From Schizosaccharomyces osmophilus (lineage: Eukaryota; Ascomycota; Schizosaccharomycetes; Schizosaccharomycetales; Schizosaccharomycetaceae), in assembly GCF_027921745.1 (NCBI RefSeq), contig NC_079239.1, forward strand, positions 523,501 through 587,500: 64,000 nt of DNA, in the 5' to 3' direction. The translations under genes and the position numbers were made by a program. Below the pieces are notes generated by a model. That model made no database searches. It saw only the letters and a program-made list of their open reading frames with translations, and had not been told where the DNA came from. This document shows positions 20,154 to 30,948 of this stretch, piece after piece (position 1 is the first letter of the stretch; every line of letters begins with the position of its first letter).

Positions 20154-21119
20154 ATGAAAATAAGCGAAGAAACCAATGGTGTAGATTCGCCCAGCAAGGA
20201 TGAATTTGCCAAAGAAAAAGGATCCAACGCCGCTTTCATCCCTCCTTCTATCGATACTGCAACGCCCGAAAAAAGCAAGTACTTCCATACAACCATTGCT
20301 CCTGACGTCCCAAAAGATCAGCCATTTCGCCTAGGGGTAGATGAAGCAGGTCGTGGTCCAGTTTTGGGCCCTATGGTTTATGCCGTTGCGTATTGTCCGG
20401 TCGATTTTGATCTGACAAACTTTGGGTTTGCAGATAGTAAGACGTTGACTGCTGTGAAACGCTCCCAGCTTTTGGAGGATATTTGCAACAAAGAGACTGA
20501 GCTTGGGCGTCATGTGGGTTGGTCGGTTCAAAGCATTTCTGCCAAAGAGCTAGGTGCTGGAATGCTGCGTCAGTACAACAAATACAATCTTAATTCTCAG
20601 GCACATGACACCACCATGAATTTAATACAAAAAGTTTACGATTCAGGTATCCGGATAACGGAGATCTACGTGGACACGGTGGGTCCTCCAGACACATATC
20701 AACAGAAACTTCAAGCACGCTTTCCTCAAGCTAAAGTGAAGGTAACTAAGAAAGCAGATTCATTGTTTCCTATCGTTTCTTTGGCTTCTATTTGTGCCAA
20801 GGTTACTCGAGATGTTCAACTTGACCTAGTCCGATATCTTTTGCAAACTCAAGATTGGGGTTCTGGCTATTCATCCGACGCCAAAACAACAAAATGGCTA
20901 CGCTCCTCAGTTCACCCCGTATTTGGATGGAAAGGAGACATTGTGAGGTACTCCTGGCAAACCGCTCGTGATATTCTGGAAGTGGCTTCTTCGAAAACAT
21001 CATCTCCTTCTTTTATTCATGTTGACTGGCACGAAGAAAAGTCTGCTCCCCTTAATTTTACACCTCGTAAACCAAGTGCAAAAAGCCGTTCGTGGTTTGG
21101 GACAGACTTCGCATTCTAA
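20154..21119 (+). CDS. rnh201: Ribonuclease H2 catalytic subunit A
   Basis: Cleaves RNA of RNA/DNA hybrids and single ribonucleotides in DNA, in complex with subunits B and C. 321 residues. DEAGRG is at 63-68; the four metal-binding acids expected from human RNASEH2A (D34, E35, D141, D169) are D63, E64, D174 (EIYVDTVGP) and D202 (KKADSLFP), with matching spacing. SLASICAKVTRD follows. The first 55 residues are a poorly conserved polar extension. Intronless; start ATG in context AAAATG. Confidence 0.96.
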   Translation: MKISEETNGVDSPSKDEFAKEKGSNAAFIPPSIDTATPEKSKYFHTTIAPDVPKDQPFRLGVDEAGRGPVLGPMVYAVAYCPVDFDLTNFGFADSKTLTAVKRSQLLEDICNKETELGRHVGWSVQSISAKELGAGMLRQYNKYNLNSQAHDTTMNLIQKVYDSGIRITEIYVDTVGPPDTYQQKLQARFPQAKVKVTKKADSLFPIVSLASICAKVTRDVQLDLVRYLLQTQDWGSGYSSDAKTTKWLRSSVHPVFGWKGDIVRYSWQTARDILEVASSKTSSPSFIHVDWHEEKSAPLNFTPRKPSAKSRSWFGTDFAF

Positions 21120-21393
21120 CTTTTCACTTACAATTGTTTATATACCCTTCCTTCAAAATTTCTACCGTGTTTAGTTTTTTCCCTTCTCTTTCTTTTGTTA
21201 TTTAAGCTACTCCCTACTGTACTTCTATTCTACCAAAAATAAATTCCATTCAAATTTGCTTTCGTTTGTTTACATTTTAACGACACGCTTTGCTTCGTTG
21301 AATATACCAATACTACATCCGCGAAGTACGGCTTGCAGTTAACCAAACACTCGGTTTCGCAGAAATATATATATATTTCGGCTTTTCTTGTAG

Positions 21394-22062
<669 letters not shown>

Positions 22063-22302
22063 GCGTATAGTTTTCTCAAGCACCTCCTTTGAGTCAGGTT
22101 CAATACTTAGAATTTCAGTTTACTTTAAAGAGACATTGTTAGAGCCTTTATGAAGTGAATTACTGCATAGACGTATTCTCCCAATACAACTTCTTTTGGT
22201 TTTACAATACAACTTAATAGAACGTAGCTATAAGCCATAAAACAAATATTAAAATTTATTAGGCTATTATCAAAATTGTAAAAGTAAGAGTCATCTAAAA
22301 GA

Positions 22303-24234
22303 TCATTCCGTTTCCTGCTTTACCGCTTTGGGAGGTGTCGTGTCAACTGATTCGTCTCTCTCCTTTCGTTTGCCGATAGCTTGGAGGATTCCTTGAACAT
22401 CTATACCTTGTAAAAGACTTTGAACATCCGCTTGCGGAGGGGCTCCATTTGCGGTCTGTTTCACTGGTTTTTGAGATGATGGCTGCATATGCGAAGTAGC
22501 TGCTGAATTGGATGAAATTTTTGCATCCTTTGATTGCTCCAATTCTTGCAAGCATGTGGCATGACATATTCGACCATCCTTTTCGACAGCGTTCATAAAT
22601 ACCCACATCTCGGCCTCTTCGTGCCAGACACTACGGAATTTTTCTTGGCAAACTGGACAAGGTTGAGAAGCAATTATAGGGTCGAGTGGTGTCAACACAT
22701 ATTGTGAAAGTATAGACTCAAGTTGCTTTTGTTTTTGCTCTTCCAGTTCGGCAGCAGTTTCTGTTACCAAATCCTCTTTTTCATCATTCTGAATCCATTC
22801 TTCCTCAGTAATAAACCAGCACCTGTTAATGCCGTGCAGACTACTTTCACGGATTCTTTTGTTGATTCTAAAATGCCAATCGAAATGCTGATCCAGTTCT
22901 TTTCTGCTTTCAGGATCATTGGCATATCTGCGACCGCAATTTGCACATTGATTGGGAAAAGAATTATATAACAGAGTAGCTAGTTCAGGATGAGGGGTAG
23001 ATAAAGAGGCTTTCGATAAGTCAATTTCGGAAATAGGAGATGTGAAACTGGACGGAGCGTTGACGGTGGGAGGAGGTGAACCTTTTGGTGATACTAAGCC
23101 GGCTGCCTGCAAATTTGCAAACAAAGAATTGATGCTCTCGGACTCTTCTCTGGTTAGATTACTCGCTGGATTACCAGGACCGAACACAGAAGAAGCAGGA
23201 GGAGGAGGAGAAACAGAAGCGTTTGGAACCGGAGCACGATATGGGTATGCTGACTGGGGTGGAAGGATAGGTGTAGAAGTATAGCTGGTAGGTGCTAGAT
23301 TGTGGGAGGCATGAGATAATAGTGGGGGCGTCTGAGTAGCAGGGAAAGTGCTAATAGGTTGTGGGTTTATAAATGGCGAAGCAAGAGGTTGAGGAGAAGG
23401 CTTGGGAGTTTCCAAGCTTGTCAGCTGTTTTTTGATTACCAACAGTTGGTCATAAGGGAGACTGGAAGTAGACAAAACCTGCTGCAATTGAGAGAGTATT
23501 TCGACGCGCTTTTTCGCTAGACTATCGAAAGGATTCCGCATACATCTGGCCTGTTCGGTAATAATCATGCGAGCAACGTCGGCAAGTAGGTTTTCAAGAG
23601 TTAATACCTGGTTGACAGGAGTAGGAATTCCTGAACCCGATATGTCAGCAGGCGTGGAACCTGAATACGTAGAACCATAAGAATTTCGAACATTAGTATT
23701 AGGATATGTAGGGTTCGTTGTGGCAGATAAAAGGGGAGTTTGGTGACGCAGGAATGAAGATTTATATTTTAAGAGGGCATTTTCAATCTTTCCAGTTACA
23801 GTTGGAGGGAATACAGAATCCGGAGAACTTGAATTGGGGGAACGCTGTTTCCAAGTACCTAGTAATTGATCCAACTTTAACCGTAAAGAAGGCTCAACAA
23901 CCGTGTAGGCATTCATGAATGTGGTAAAAAGATGACGGCCAAAAAATAATGTGTACGGGTAACCAATATTTTTCGAAATAGAGTCCAAAAGATACAAAGC
24001 TGGCAATTTGGATGAGGGAGGGCACTAAGTTCCAGAGTTAGCATATCAGACTCAAAGAGAAAATCATCGTTTTAAAAAGCTCACTTTTTGTATGTGTTTT
24101 TCGAGTGCATTCACGACGCTCAAGGCATAAGCTTCATTTTCTTGAGCAACATAGGTCAACGTATGGATTATAGGCTTACTATTAAATGTCAAATCTTCTA
24201 AAGCACTCAAATAATCCAATTCAATCAAATCCAT
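22303..24234 (-). CDS. pcf11: mRNA 3'-end processing factor Pcf11
   Basis: Subunit of cleavage factor IA; binds the RNA polymerase II CTD and promotes cleavage, polyadenylation and termination. Two exons: 24085-24234 and 22303-24024; intron 24025-24084 (60 nt, GTGAGC donor, CTAAC branch, CTTAG acceptor). 623 residues. CTD-interaction domain at 1-130, completed across the junction (LEKHIQK/CPPSSKLPALYLLDSI). A long Pro/Ser-rich middle is followed by two zinc fingers flanking the Clp1-binding part: CANCGRRY...HFDWHF and CPVCQEKF...ICHATC. The first exon is needed for a complete CID, which fixes the ATG at 24234. Confidence 0.94.
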
Positions 24235-24436
24235 TTTTCCAAATAAAATATGTTTGTTCTTTTTTTAGATCTGGGTAATAAGCAATCACTATCTAACAAG
24301 AGTGATAATTTATTATTTGTATACTTTATAATAAGTTAAAACTCTGTTTTTTTTTCTTTTTTAATACAAAAAAAAGCAATATTGGAAGAGGAATAAACTA
24401 TTAAATTTAAGAACACTGGCTACACGATTAAGCAAA

Positions 24437-24547
24437 ATGCAAGAAAAGCAACAAATGAGAACTAGATTACAACGTAAACGGGCGAAAAGTTTGGAGGAAT
24501 CCTCAATTGCACAGCGCCAAACCCTTTTTCAAATGCAAAACAAGTGA
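24437..24547 (+). CDS. Possible 36-residue basic small ORF
   Basis: ATG CAA GAA AAG ... TGA encodes a Gln/Arg/Lys-rich peptide starting MQEKQQMRTRLQRKRAKSLE. Composition is helical and charged, unlike random AT-rich sequence, but there is no homology I recognise and no other gene feature around it. It could also be part of a longer spliced gene or of the mpf1 leader. Confidence 0.18.
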   Translation: MQEKQQMRTRLQRKRAKSLEESSIAQRQTLFQMQNK

Positions 24548-24991
24548 AAGAATATGTGAAGTATAAGATGTTGGTAGCACGCAAAAAAATATATATACTC
24601 ATATGTAAGGAAATGCGCTTATACCTCCCTAAATAATTTACTGATGACTAAATAAAAGTACACAAATCTAGGAACAAAATGAAGGTATGTAATATAAAGC
24701 ATGAATTATTGGAAAAATGGGATTCGGATGAAGGAAGGCTTACGATGAAGGAGATAGCAAGTTCAGTACTCACAGGATTTTATTTTACTTACTTGAAAGG
24801 ACTGGTCTTCTATGAGGATCACTGCTTATTCTTTTCGGTAAAGAAGAGTCAAGGTCTTTAGGCTGAAACGTTTATAAACTTTCGCGGAACTTATTATTAA
24901 AATCGGGGAAGCAATATATTTATGGTTTATTCTTGTGATATATGATTTTGCCAAAAGGACCCTGGGAAGAGACGGCGCTCGCCTTTCAATG

Positions 24992-25002
24992 TTTTTGTTT
25001 AC
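24992..25002 (-). promoter_or_regulatory. FLEX-like Mei4 site upstream of mpf1
   Basis: GTAAACAAAAA on the minus strand, 169 bases before the mpf1 ATG. GTAAAYA is the core bound by the meiotic forkhead factor Mei4. In AT-rich DNA such a match can be chance. Confidence 0.4.
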
Positions 25003-25170
25003 GTACCATATAAACAAATGGGTATTAACAACCATGATTCTCCCACATGCTTCCTTGGTTGAGTGTTTTATATTTTGTCATTTAGAACCTAAGAAAGGGA
25101 AAGGAATTTTGTTTTCGTTTGTTCTATAAAGACAAAATAAAGCACACAATATATTACTGACTAGCCAAGA

Positions 25171-26974
25171 ATGCCGCAGGGAAAGGAGGATACCAGCGAG
25201 TTTGAAGGACTTGGTTATCATCTATCTAACTCTCGAGGAAAAGAAAAGGATATGAGCCAGCTTGCATCCCAGATTGAGTACCTCGAATATTTAGTAAAGG
25301 AACAGCAAAAACAAATTGCTTCTTCAGCAATCGAAGTTCAAAAAAAGGGTGATCAAGTGCGAGATTTACAAAAGAAATTAACTTTAGAGAAAAATATTTT
25401 TTCTTCGTCAAGCATTTACTCTCCTGAACATCTTTTGCCAAAAAGCTTGTCAGCTGAAATCGAAGGGGTGGTGCCGAAAGGTTGTGAGTCGGGAGATTTT
25501 GAATCAGCATCTTCATTTCCATCTGAAAAGTCTCAAAAAGATGGAAGTTATTCTGACTCCAAATTCCAACGCAAGCACTTGATCGCTGGAATGGACCAAT
25601 CGTTTGACAACCCTCCCAGATTACCACTTGCTCTCAACAAATATAAAGCAAACCTACGACTGAACTCACAGAGTTCATCATCTGCTTTGGTACCCGACCA
25701 CTCAGTCGACCCTTTTAGTCTTGGTCCTCCTTTCTTGCAACCCTTTACGGCCTCTTCACAGGCATTTTATGGCAGTCAGTCTTTTAAGAAGGGTCCGGAA
25801 AATCCAGCACGCCCGTCGGATAATATTTGCAGTAACAAACTTCAAAACAACGACAGTCGTAAAGAGATAGAGATGCCAGAAGTTAGCTCTCAAAATTACA
25901 AATGGAAGGTAAGTTCTTACAGCCTATGATCGAGATTTTTAACAATATTAGTCTATCATTGAACAAATCGTCTTCAGAAACGACCAGTCGGCATCCCTAT
26001 ACTTGCAGCAAAAACTGAAATCGGATGACCAAAATATGAAGCATGCCCTTATTCAATGCATACTTCCTTTGTCATACACTCTTATGACAAATAAGTTTGG
26101 TAATTTTTTAATACAAAAGTGCCTTGAGCAGTGTGATGAACGACAGCTGGGGGAATTCGCTCAACAGCTGAAAGCCCATATCACCGAGCTTTCAACAAAT
26201 GCGTTTGGCTCTCACGTTGTTCAAAAGTCTTTTGAAATCTATCCAGAAAGATTTGCAACCTCTTTAATCGATCAATTAATGGAGCAATTGCCAGAGACTT
26301 TATTGCAGAGGCACTCATGCCACGTATGGCAGAAGTTTTTGGAGACTAGGAGAAAGTCATGTGCAATAGGGACAATGGATACATTCAATGAAAAACTGAC
26401 GGGTAACTGGACTCAAATCGCAATGAGCGAAATGGGTAGTTTAGTTGTGCAAACAATTTTTGAAAACTGTAAAGAACAGGAAAAGGTATGACCAAATTGA
26501 TGTATGATCAAATATTAACAATTGCAGCGACCTTGTCTTGATGAAATTATTGAAAATACTCATTCCATAATTAGTGGGCAATGGGGAAACTGGGTGATTC
26601 AACACATCATTGAGCATGGAAGTAAAGATGACCAAGAGACAGTGTTTTTGGATATTCTTCGGAACGTTGAATTTTACAGTACAAATCAATATGCATCGAA
26701 AGTGGTTGAACGAGCGTTACGAGTGAACAATAGAACCTTTTTTAATGATTACGTTGCCCTAATCACAGAACCGCAAGATAAATGGGGAAGGATCTTGTTG
26801 ATGGATATTGCATCTAGCCAATATGGAAACTATATTGTCCAGCATTTGTTACATGCTGCTACACCGTTTCAAAAGCGATTACTAGCAGAGCTTCTCAGAA
26901 AGCATATGGTATCTCTTCGAGGATATAAGCATGGGCAAAAGATTGCTCTCTTGGTGGAAAAGACAAAGACATAA
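25171..26974 (+). CDS. mpf1: Pumilio-family RNA-binding protein Mpf1
   Basis: PUF protein that binds 3' UTR sequence; S. pombe mpf1 is meiosis-linked. Three exons: 25171-25908, 25952-26485, 26528-26974; introns of 43 and 42 nt, both phase 0. 572 residues. Residues 1-245 are a disordered region with a short coiled coil; the rest is eight PUF repeats. Their RNA-reading cores are ASLYLQ, GNFLIQ, GSHVVQ, SCHVWQ, GSLVVQ, GNWVIQ, ASKVVE and GNYIVQ. Spacing is 36 residues throughout except 40 after repeat 4 and 44 after repeat 7, and it is exactly 36 across the second intron, which confirms the splice. By the PUF code these read 5'-UGUAAAUA-3'. Confidence 0.93.
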
Positions 26975-27117
26975 AAGATTGGTTTCGTAACACATGATTA
27001 CTGAAAACAAACAGAATTCTGAATACTTCTCCGACGAAGACTAATCTGTTTAGATTTTTTACGCTTATTTGTCGACCGGGGTATCCAGTTTGTTTGAATA
27101 TCAAAAGAATGGGAATT

Positions 27118-27567
27118 TTAAACCTTGCCTTCTTGAGGGGGGACATAATCTTCGTCTTCTTCTTCATTCTCTAAACCATCGTCCTCTTGGAGAGCCTTGG
27201 AAAAATCTATCCTTTTATTCCGTGTTCTAGAGGAACAGGTAATGTTGGTGGGATCGATAGCTGTCAAATCCTCTGGTTCTATGATTTTTAAGTTAGCAAA
27301 GAAACTCATTGACCCACTAGAGGACATTGTTCTTGCCCTGAATGAAAGCTTACCATCTGCAACTCCTTCTTCATCTTCATCCATTGACGCTTCAGAAGGA
27401 TCCTCGTCTGACGAACTCAATTCTTCAAAATCACCTTCGTCTTCAACATCTTCGATATCTGGAATAAAGTCTTCTGTGACTCTTCCCTTCCCTTTACTAT
27501 ATTTTGTAAATAAAATTATCGAAGACTTCTGCGCTTACATATCAGCTTTTTCGCTATTTTCTGGCAT
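27118..27567 (-). CDS. chz1: Histone chaperone Chz1 (H2A.Z-H2B)
   Basis: Chaperone that hands H2A.Z-H2B dimers to the SWR1 complex. Three exons: 27539-27567 (29 nt), 27354-27496 and 27118-27278; introns 27497-27538 (42 nt) and 27279-27353 (75 nt, GTAAGC donor, GCTAAC branch, ATAG acceptor). 110 residues. The second intron is open in frame on paper, but removing it joins EEGVAD to EPEDLTAIDPTNI and gives the normal Chz arrangement: acidic stretch, then DPTNITCSSRTRNKRIDFSK as the CHZ motif, then another acidic stretch. Convergent with mpf1. Confidence 0.9.
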
Positions 27568-27575
27568 TTTCGTAT

Positions 27576-27581
27576 ACGCGT
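27576..27581. promoter_or_regulatory. Single ACGCGT box before chz1
   Basis: MluI box 8 bases upstream of the chz1 ATG, probably inside the leader. A lone site so close to the start may be chance. Confidence 0.25.
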
Positions 27582-28039
27582 GTAGGTGTAGTGTGTTTGG
27601 AAGGAAGTAATAATACTACGGTAGGGAAGATAAAACTATAGAAAAGTGAATGTTGTGAAAGACTTTTGTATTTGTTTTTCTTTATATTATCATAAAAATA
27701 ACTAAATTATTATTCCGTGAGATACCCGTACATGCTTTCATTCCTTATTCTTGTTTAACACTTGTAACCAATATCGGGTCTTTTTCAACGGAAAACTCGA
27801 CTCACCAAGTCAAGCAACCCAAGTAGGAATTCTTTCGTGTAATATCATCATTTGTAGTTCATCTCAAAAGCGTGATCTTACCACTGATTCAAGTTCCAAG
27901 CATTCGCTTGTCCCTATTGCTTATGAAACCGAGCAGGAAAAGCAAGCTGCATAATCAAACGTGTGTTGAGTATTTTGTAAAAGCAAGTAGAGAATGCACG
28001 ACACGCATTGTTCATGACTTGTCATCTTTTCTAGAAGGT

Positions 28040-28050
28040 GTAAACAAACA
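28040..28050 (+). promoter_or_regulatory. FLEX element (Mei4 site) upstream of mug133
   Basis: GTAAACAAACA, a perfect match to the FLEX consensus, 557 bases before the mug133 ATG; two GTAAAYA cores follow at 28220 and 28233. mug133 is induced in S. pombe meiosis, so Mei4 control is plausible, though the distance is long. Confidence 0.5.
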
Positions 28051-28606
28051 ATCCATAAGATGTGACATGTCCGCAGGCGTATCGACCCTACGTCCAAGCT
28101 AAACGAGGCCTTTTCTTTTCTTCTCTAAATGAATATACTCTTCAATTGAGCATAAATACCAACATGCATTGTATTAATGCATTCGTTAAGAATCGCTATT
28201 CTATACCAGACTATTCTGAGTAAATATCGTTAGTAAACAAAACCTATCGCTTTCAAAAAAAAAAAAAAAACAGGATCCTATGGTAAGGATTTGAGATATA
28301 TATGTAGATATTTTGGTTTCGAGATTCCTTACTTCTTCCGTTTGTTTATTTTTTCCAAGAGGCTTGTTTAAATCGTGTGACAATGAAAGTAATGACACCG
28401 TCATATAAATAATAAACAGTATATGTAGGTTTTCCTTTAAAAATAACAATCCGACCTTATTCCACTAAAAAAAAGCTATCAATTTCCTATTTACGAATCT
28501 CTCGCTTTCGACGAAAATAAAGCAAGGATTTTGCATCTGGTCATTTTCAAAATTCATAGGCGCAATCGAAAGGACAAACCTGAAGGAACAGTTGTAAACT
28601 GACAAC

Positions 28607-30187
28607 ATGTTTGAAAGCAAAAGCAAACTTCCTTTTCATCCCTCTAAGGGTAAAGAGAAAGACAGGCAATTTGCTCAGTTATCAGAATATGGTGTATATC
28701 CAAAAATAGAGAATATGTCCTTTCATAGATTCAATAAGGAAAATCCCGGTTATTTTAGAGGATTTCAATGTAACGACTCTTCTTGTCCTGCACAAGCTGA
28801 AAACTTCAAGCCAGTAACAAATGGCTTTAGCCTTTTCGGAATGGTTAAATCAATATTCATTACCGTAGGCTGTTGTCTTTCAGCTCCATACGATGAGGAG
28901 GGATGGGATGAGTTTGTGGACGAATCTGCTGTCTTTAAAGGCCACGAACCAATTTCAACAGAAAATGTCAAATTTCCATCCCTCCCTGTCCACGAAATTC
29001 CCTACTTTCAGCTGAACGTTCCACATGATGGCTACCTGGGTCCCCTTAGTTACCAAGGCTGGATTCATCAACTTTCCAAAAATGCTGGTGTACAAGTCAA
29101 CTGGAAGAAAACTTATTGCACAGTCATGAATCCTTTTTCTAATGGAATGGTATACACCATCCCTCACAATGATGGCAGAATATTATTAGAGTCCTGCTAT
29201 TGTGAAAAGAACCTGGGCATGTCTACTTCACCAATGATTATGGAGTTTATGCCATACAAGTCGCTTGTAAAGTTTAATTGTTCCAAATTGTTCAATGCCT
29301 TTGAAAATTATTATCGAGAACTCGCTGACTTCTTGCTGAGCGGACGTGCACCACTCAATGTTTTAGTCCATCATGTCATGCTCTATCATTACTATCCCAC
29401 TTTTATGAAGGATGTTTTATGGAAAGCTGTCGAAGTATACTTGGACACTCACTGCATGGAGGAGCGTTACTGCAGAATCCAAGTAGAGGCAGCTAAACGC
29501 AAACTAGGTGACATTCGACTGTATTTTGTTTATCCTCGAGATATATACAAATTTTCAAATTCAAAGGAATGGATTACCATCGCCACACGAGGGTTCATTT
29601 CTTATATTCAAGCGAGAAAACCTTTATGTTTAGGAAGTATTCCAGTCAGCAATAAGAGGATCTCGGAGCTTCTTTCTTATGCAACCAGTTCAGACTGCAT
29701 GGCTTGGCTGTCTCTGCTCATCTGTGCCGGATCCAATGGGTCTCGTTTCCCGCTGCACATGTACATCAACACGAAAACACGGATTTTAGAACGTAAAGCG
29801 TCAATAACGGACTTTTTATTTTCCGACGAAGACCTGCTTTTCTTCGAAGACAAAGAAACCATCGACGAGTTCAGGCCTATACAACGACAACTTTTGAAAG
29901 AACTAACGGATTGTGACACCTATTCTCAGGCTCTGCATAATTCCAGTTTAGCTCGCATCATTGATGCATCCAAACATCGAAGTAAGGGGATTCAATTTTA
30001 CGACCAAGGAAAGGCTGTCGATGAAACGAAAGAAACTCCAAGCGAACTTGACCCTCAAAAAATCACAAAACAGATGCAGCCCCGTCTTCCTAAATCCCAA
30101 ACTCGTCGTCTAACTTCTTACAGTAGCAGCATTGCCCAAAAGGGTTATTTGACACCACTGCTTATAACAAGAGTCGTTATTCACTAA
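28607..30187 (+). CDS. mug133: UPF0300-family meiotically upregulated protein Mug133
   Basis: 526 residues, intronless. A Schizosaccharomyces-restricted family (UPF0300; S. pombe members include Mug133 and Mug236) without known biochemical function. Visible features: basic polar N-terminus, a mildly hydrophobic segment FGMVKSIFITVGCCLSAPYD (about residues 80-99), a large soluble region rich in aromatic residues and Cys, and a Lys/Arg/Ser-rich tail. No signal peptide. The name rests on family resemblance plus its position between chz1 and rpc2. Confidence 0.8.
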   Translation: MFESKSKLPFHPSKGKEKDRQFAQLSEYGVYPKIENMSFHRFNKENPGYFRGFQCNDSSCPAQAENFKPVTNGFSLFGMVKSIFITVGCCLSAPYDEEGWDEFVDESAVFKGHEPISTENVKFPSLPVHEIPYFQLNVPHDGYLGPLSYQGWIHQLSKNAGVQVNWKKTYCTVMNPFSNGMVYTIPHNDGRILLESCYCEKNLGMSTSPMIMEFMPYKSLVKFNCSKLFNAFENYYRELADFLLSGRAPLNVLVHHVMLYHYYPTFMKDVLWKAVEVYLDTHCMEERYCRIQVEAAKRKLGDIRLYFVYPRDIYKFSNSKEWITIATRGFISYIQARKPLCLGSIPVSNKRISELLSYATSSDCMAWLSLLICAGSNGSRFPLHMYINTKTRILERKASITDFLFSDEDLLFFEDKETIDEFRPIQRQLLKELTDCDTYSQALHNSSLARIIDASKHRSKGIQFYDQGKAVDETKETPSELDPQKITKQMQPRLPKSQTRRLTSYSSSIAQKGYLTPLLITRVVIH

Positions 30188-30948
30188 ACAAACTACCTCA
30201 CTCACCTTAAACCGAGAATAATTGTCCTTTCCTTTCTTTTGATTTATAGAAAGCATAACTTCTTTCATTACTGTTACAATCAATAACGGCCCTTTGCATA
30301 CTCTCCACATGAAAAACAACTAAAACGCACTGTCCTTCAGATCACCAAGCATAAAATCTTATATCTGTTCTATTAATTCCTATTTTTGACTCCAATGCCG
30401 ACCTTGTCAAAGGTTGATATTCCAACAGCATTGAAAATAAATTTCTTAAAAAATTCTTATTTATTTAGTACGTACAATACCACTCATACACAAGAGTGGA
30501 CTAGATTCAATCTAGTTTAAAATTACCTACTAATTTCGCACACAACCTTTAAATCTCAGAATCGCGTATGGCCTCAATATGGTGGTGATAGAGGGAGGCC
30601 ATTTCATCAAGGTCCTACACATCCATATACATTTCTATATAAAAAATGTAAACAGAGCGAGAGAGAGCACCTGATTAGGGTGCTCAAACCTTAGTCTCAA
30701 ACACTCATTCATCATTTGATTTTAGTTGTGTAAAGAATTTAATAGTCGGGATGGGACAAAATTATAGCTTAGTTTAGCAGTCACGGAGACACTATAAGCT
30801 TATACTTGCCTTGTTACATAAATAACGATAATCTTATGGAATATTCAAATACAACTTACTATTCAATCAGAATATGTTACAACTATTTTTATTAATCTAT
30901 GCTTGTAAAAGAAACCCCCAAAAATTACAAAATACCGTTCATACCATT
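30188..30948. other. Convergent spacer mug133/rpc2
   Basis: 761 bases. A perfect 7-bp inverted repeat, GAGCACC-N7-GGTGCTC (30665-30685), preceded by a GAGAGAG run, is the only structured element noted. Confidence 0.5.

Larger units (their letters stand above)
24235..25170. other. Divergent pcf11/mpf1 region
   Basis: 936 bases. Holds a 36-codon frame (24437-24547) and a FLEX-like site at 24992-25002. The 60-codon frame at 24679 has no recognisable product. Confidence 0.45.
27568..28606. other. Divergent chz1/mug133 region
   Basis: 1 kb with GTAAACA-type forkhead sites at 28040-28050, 28220-28226 and 28233-28240, and an A-rich run near 28255-28270. The frames inside have no coding character. 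Confidence 0.45.

Noticed and set aside
27279-27353. Reading chz1 through as one exon
   Set aside because: The stretch has a strong donor, CTAAC branch and acceptor, and removing it restores the normal Chz motif context.
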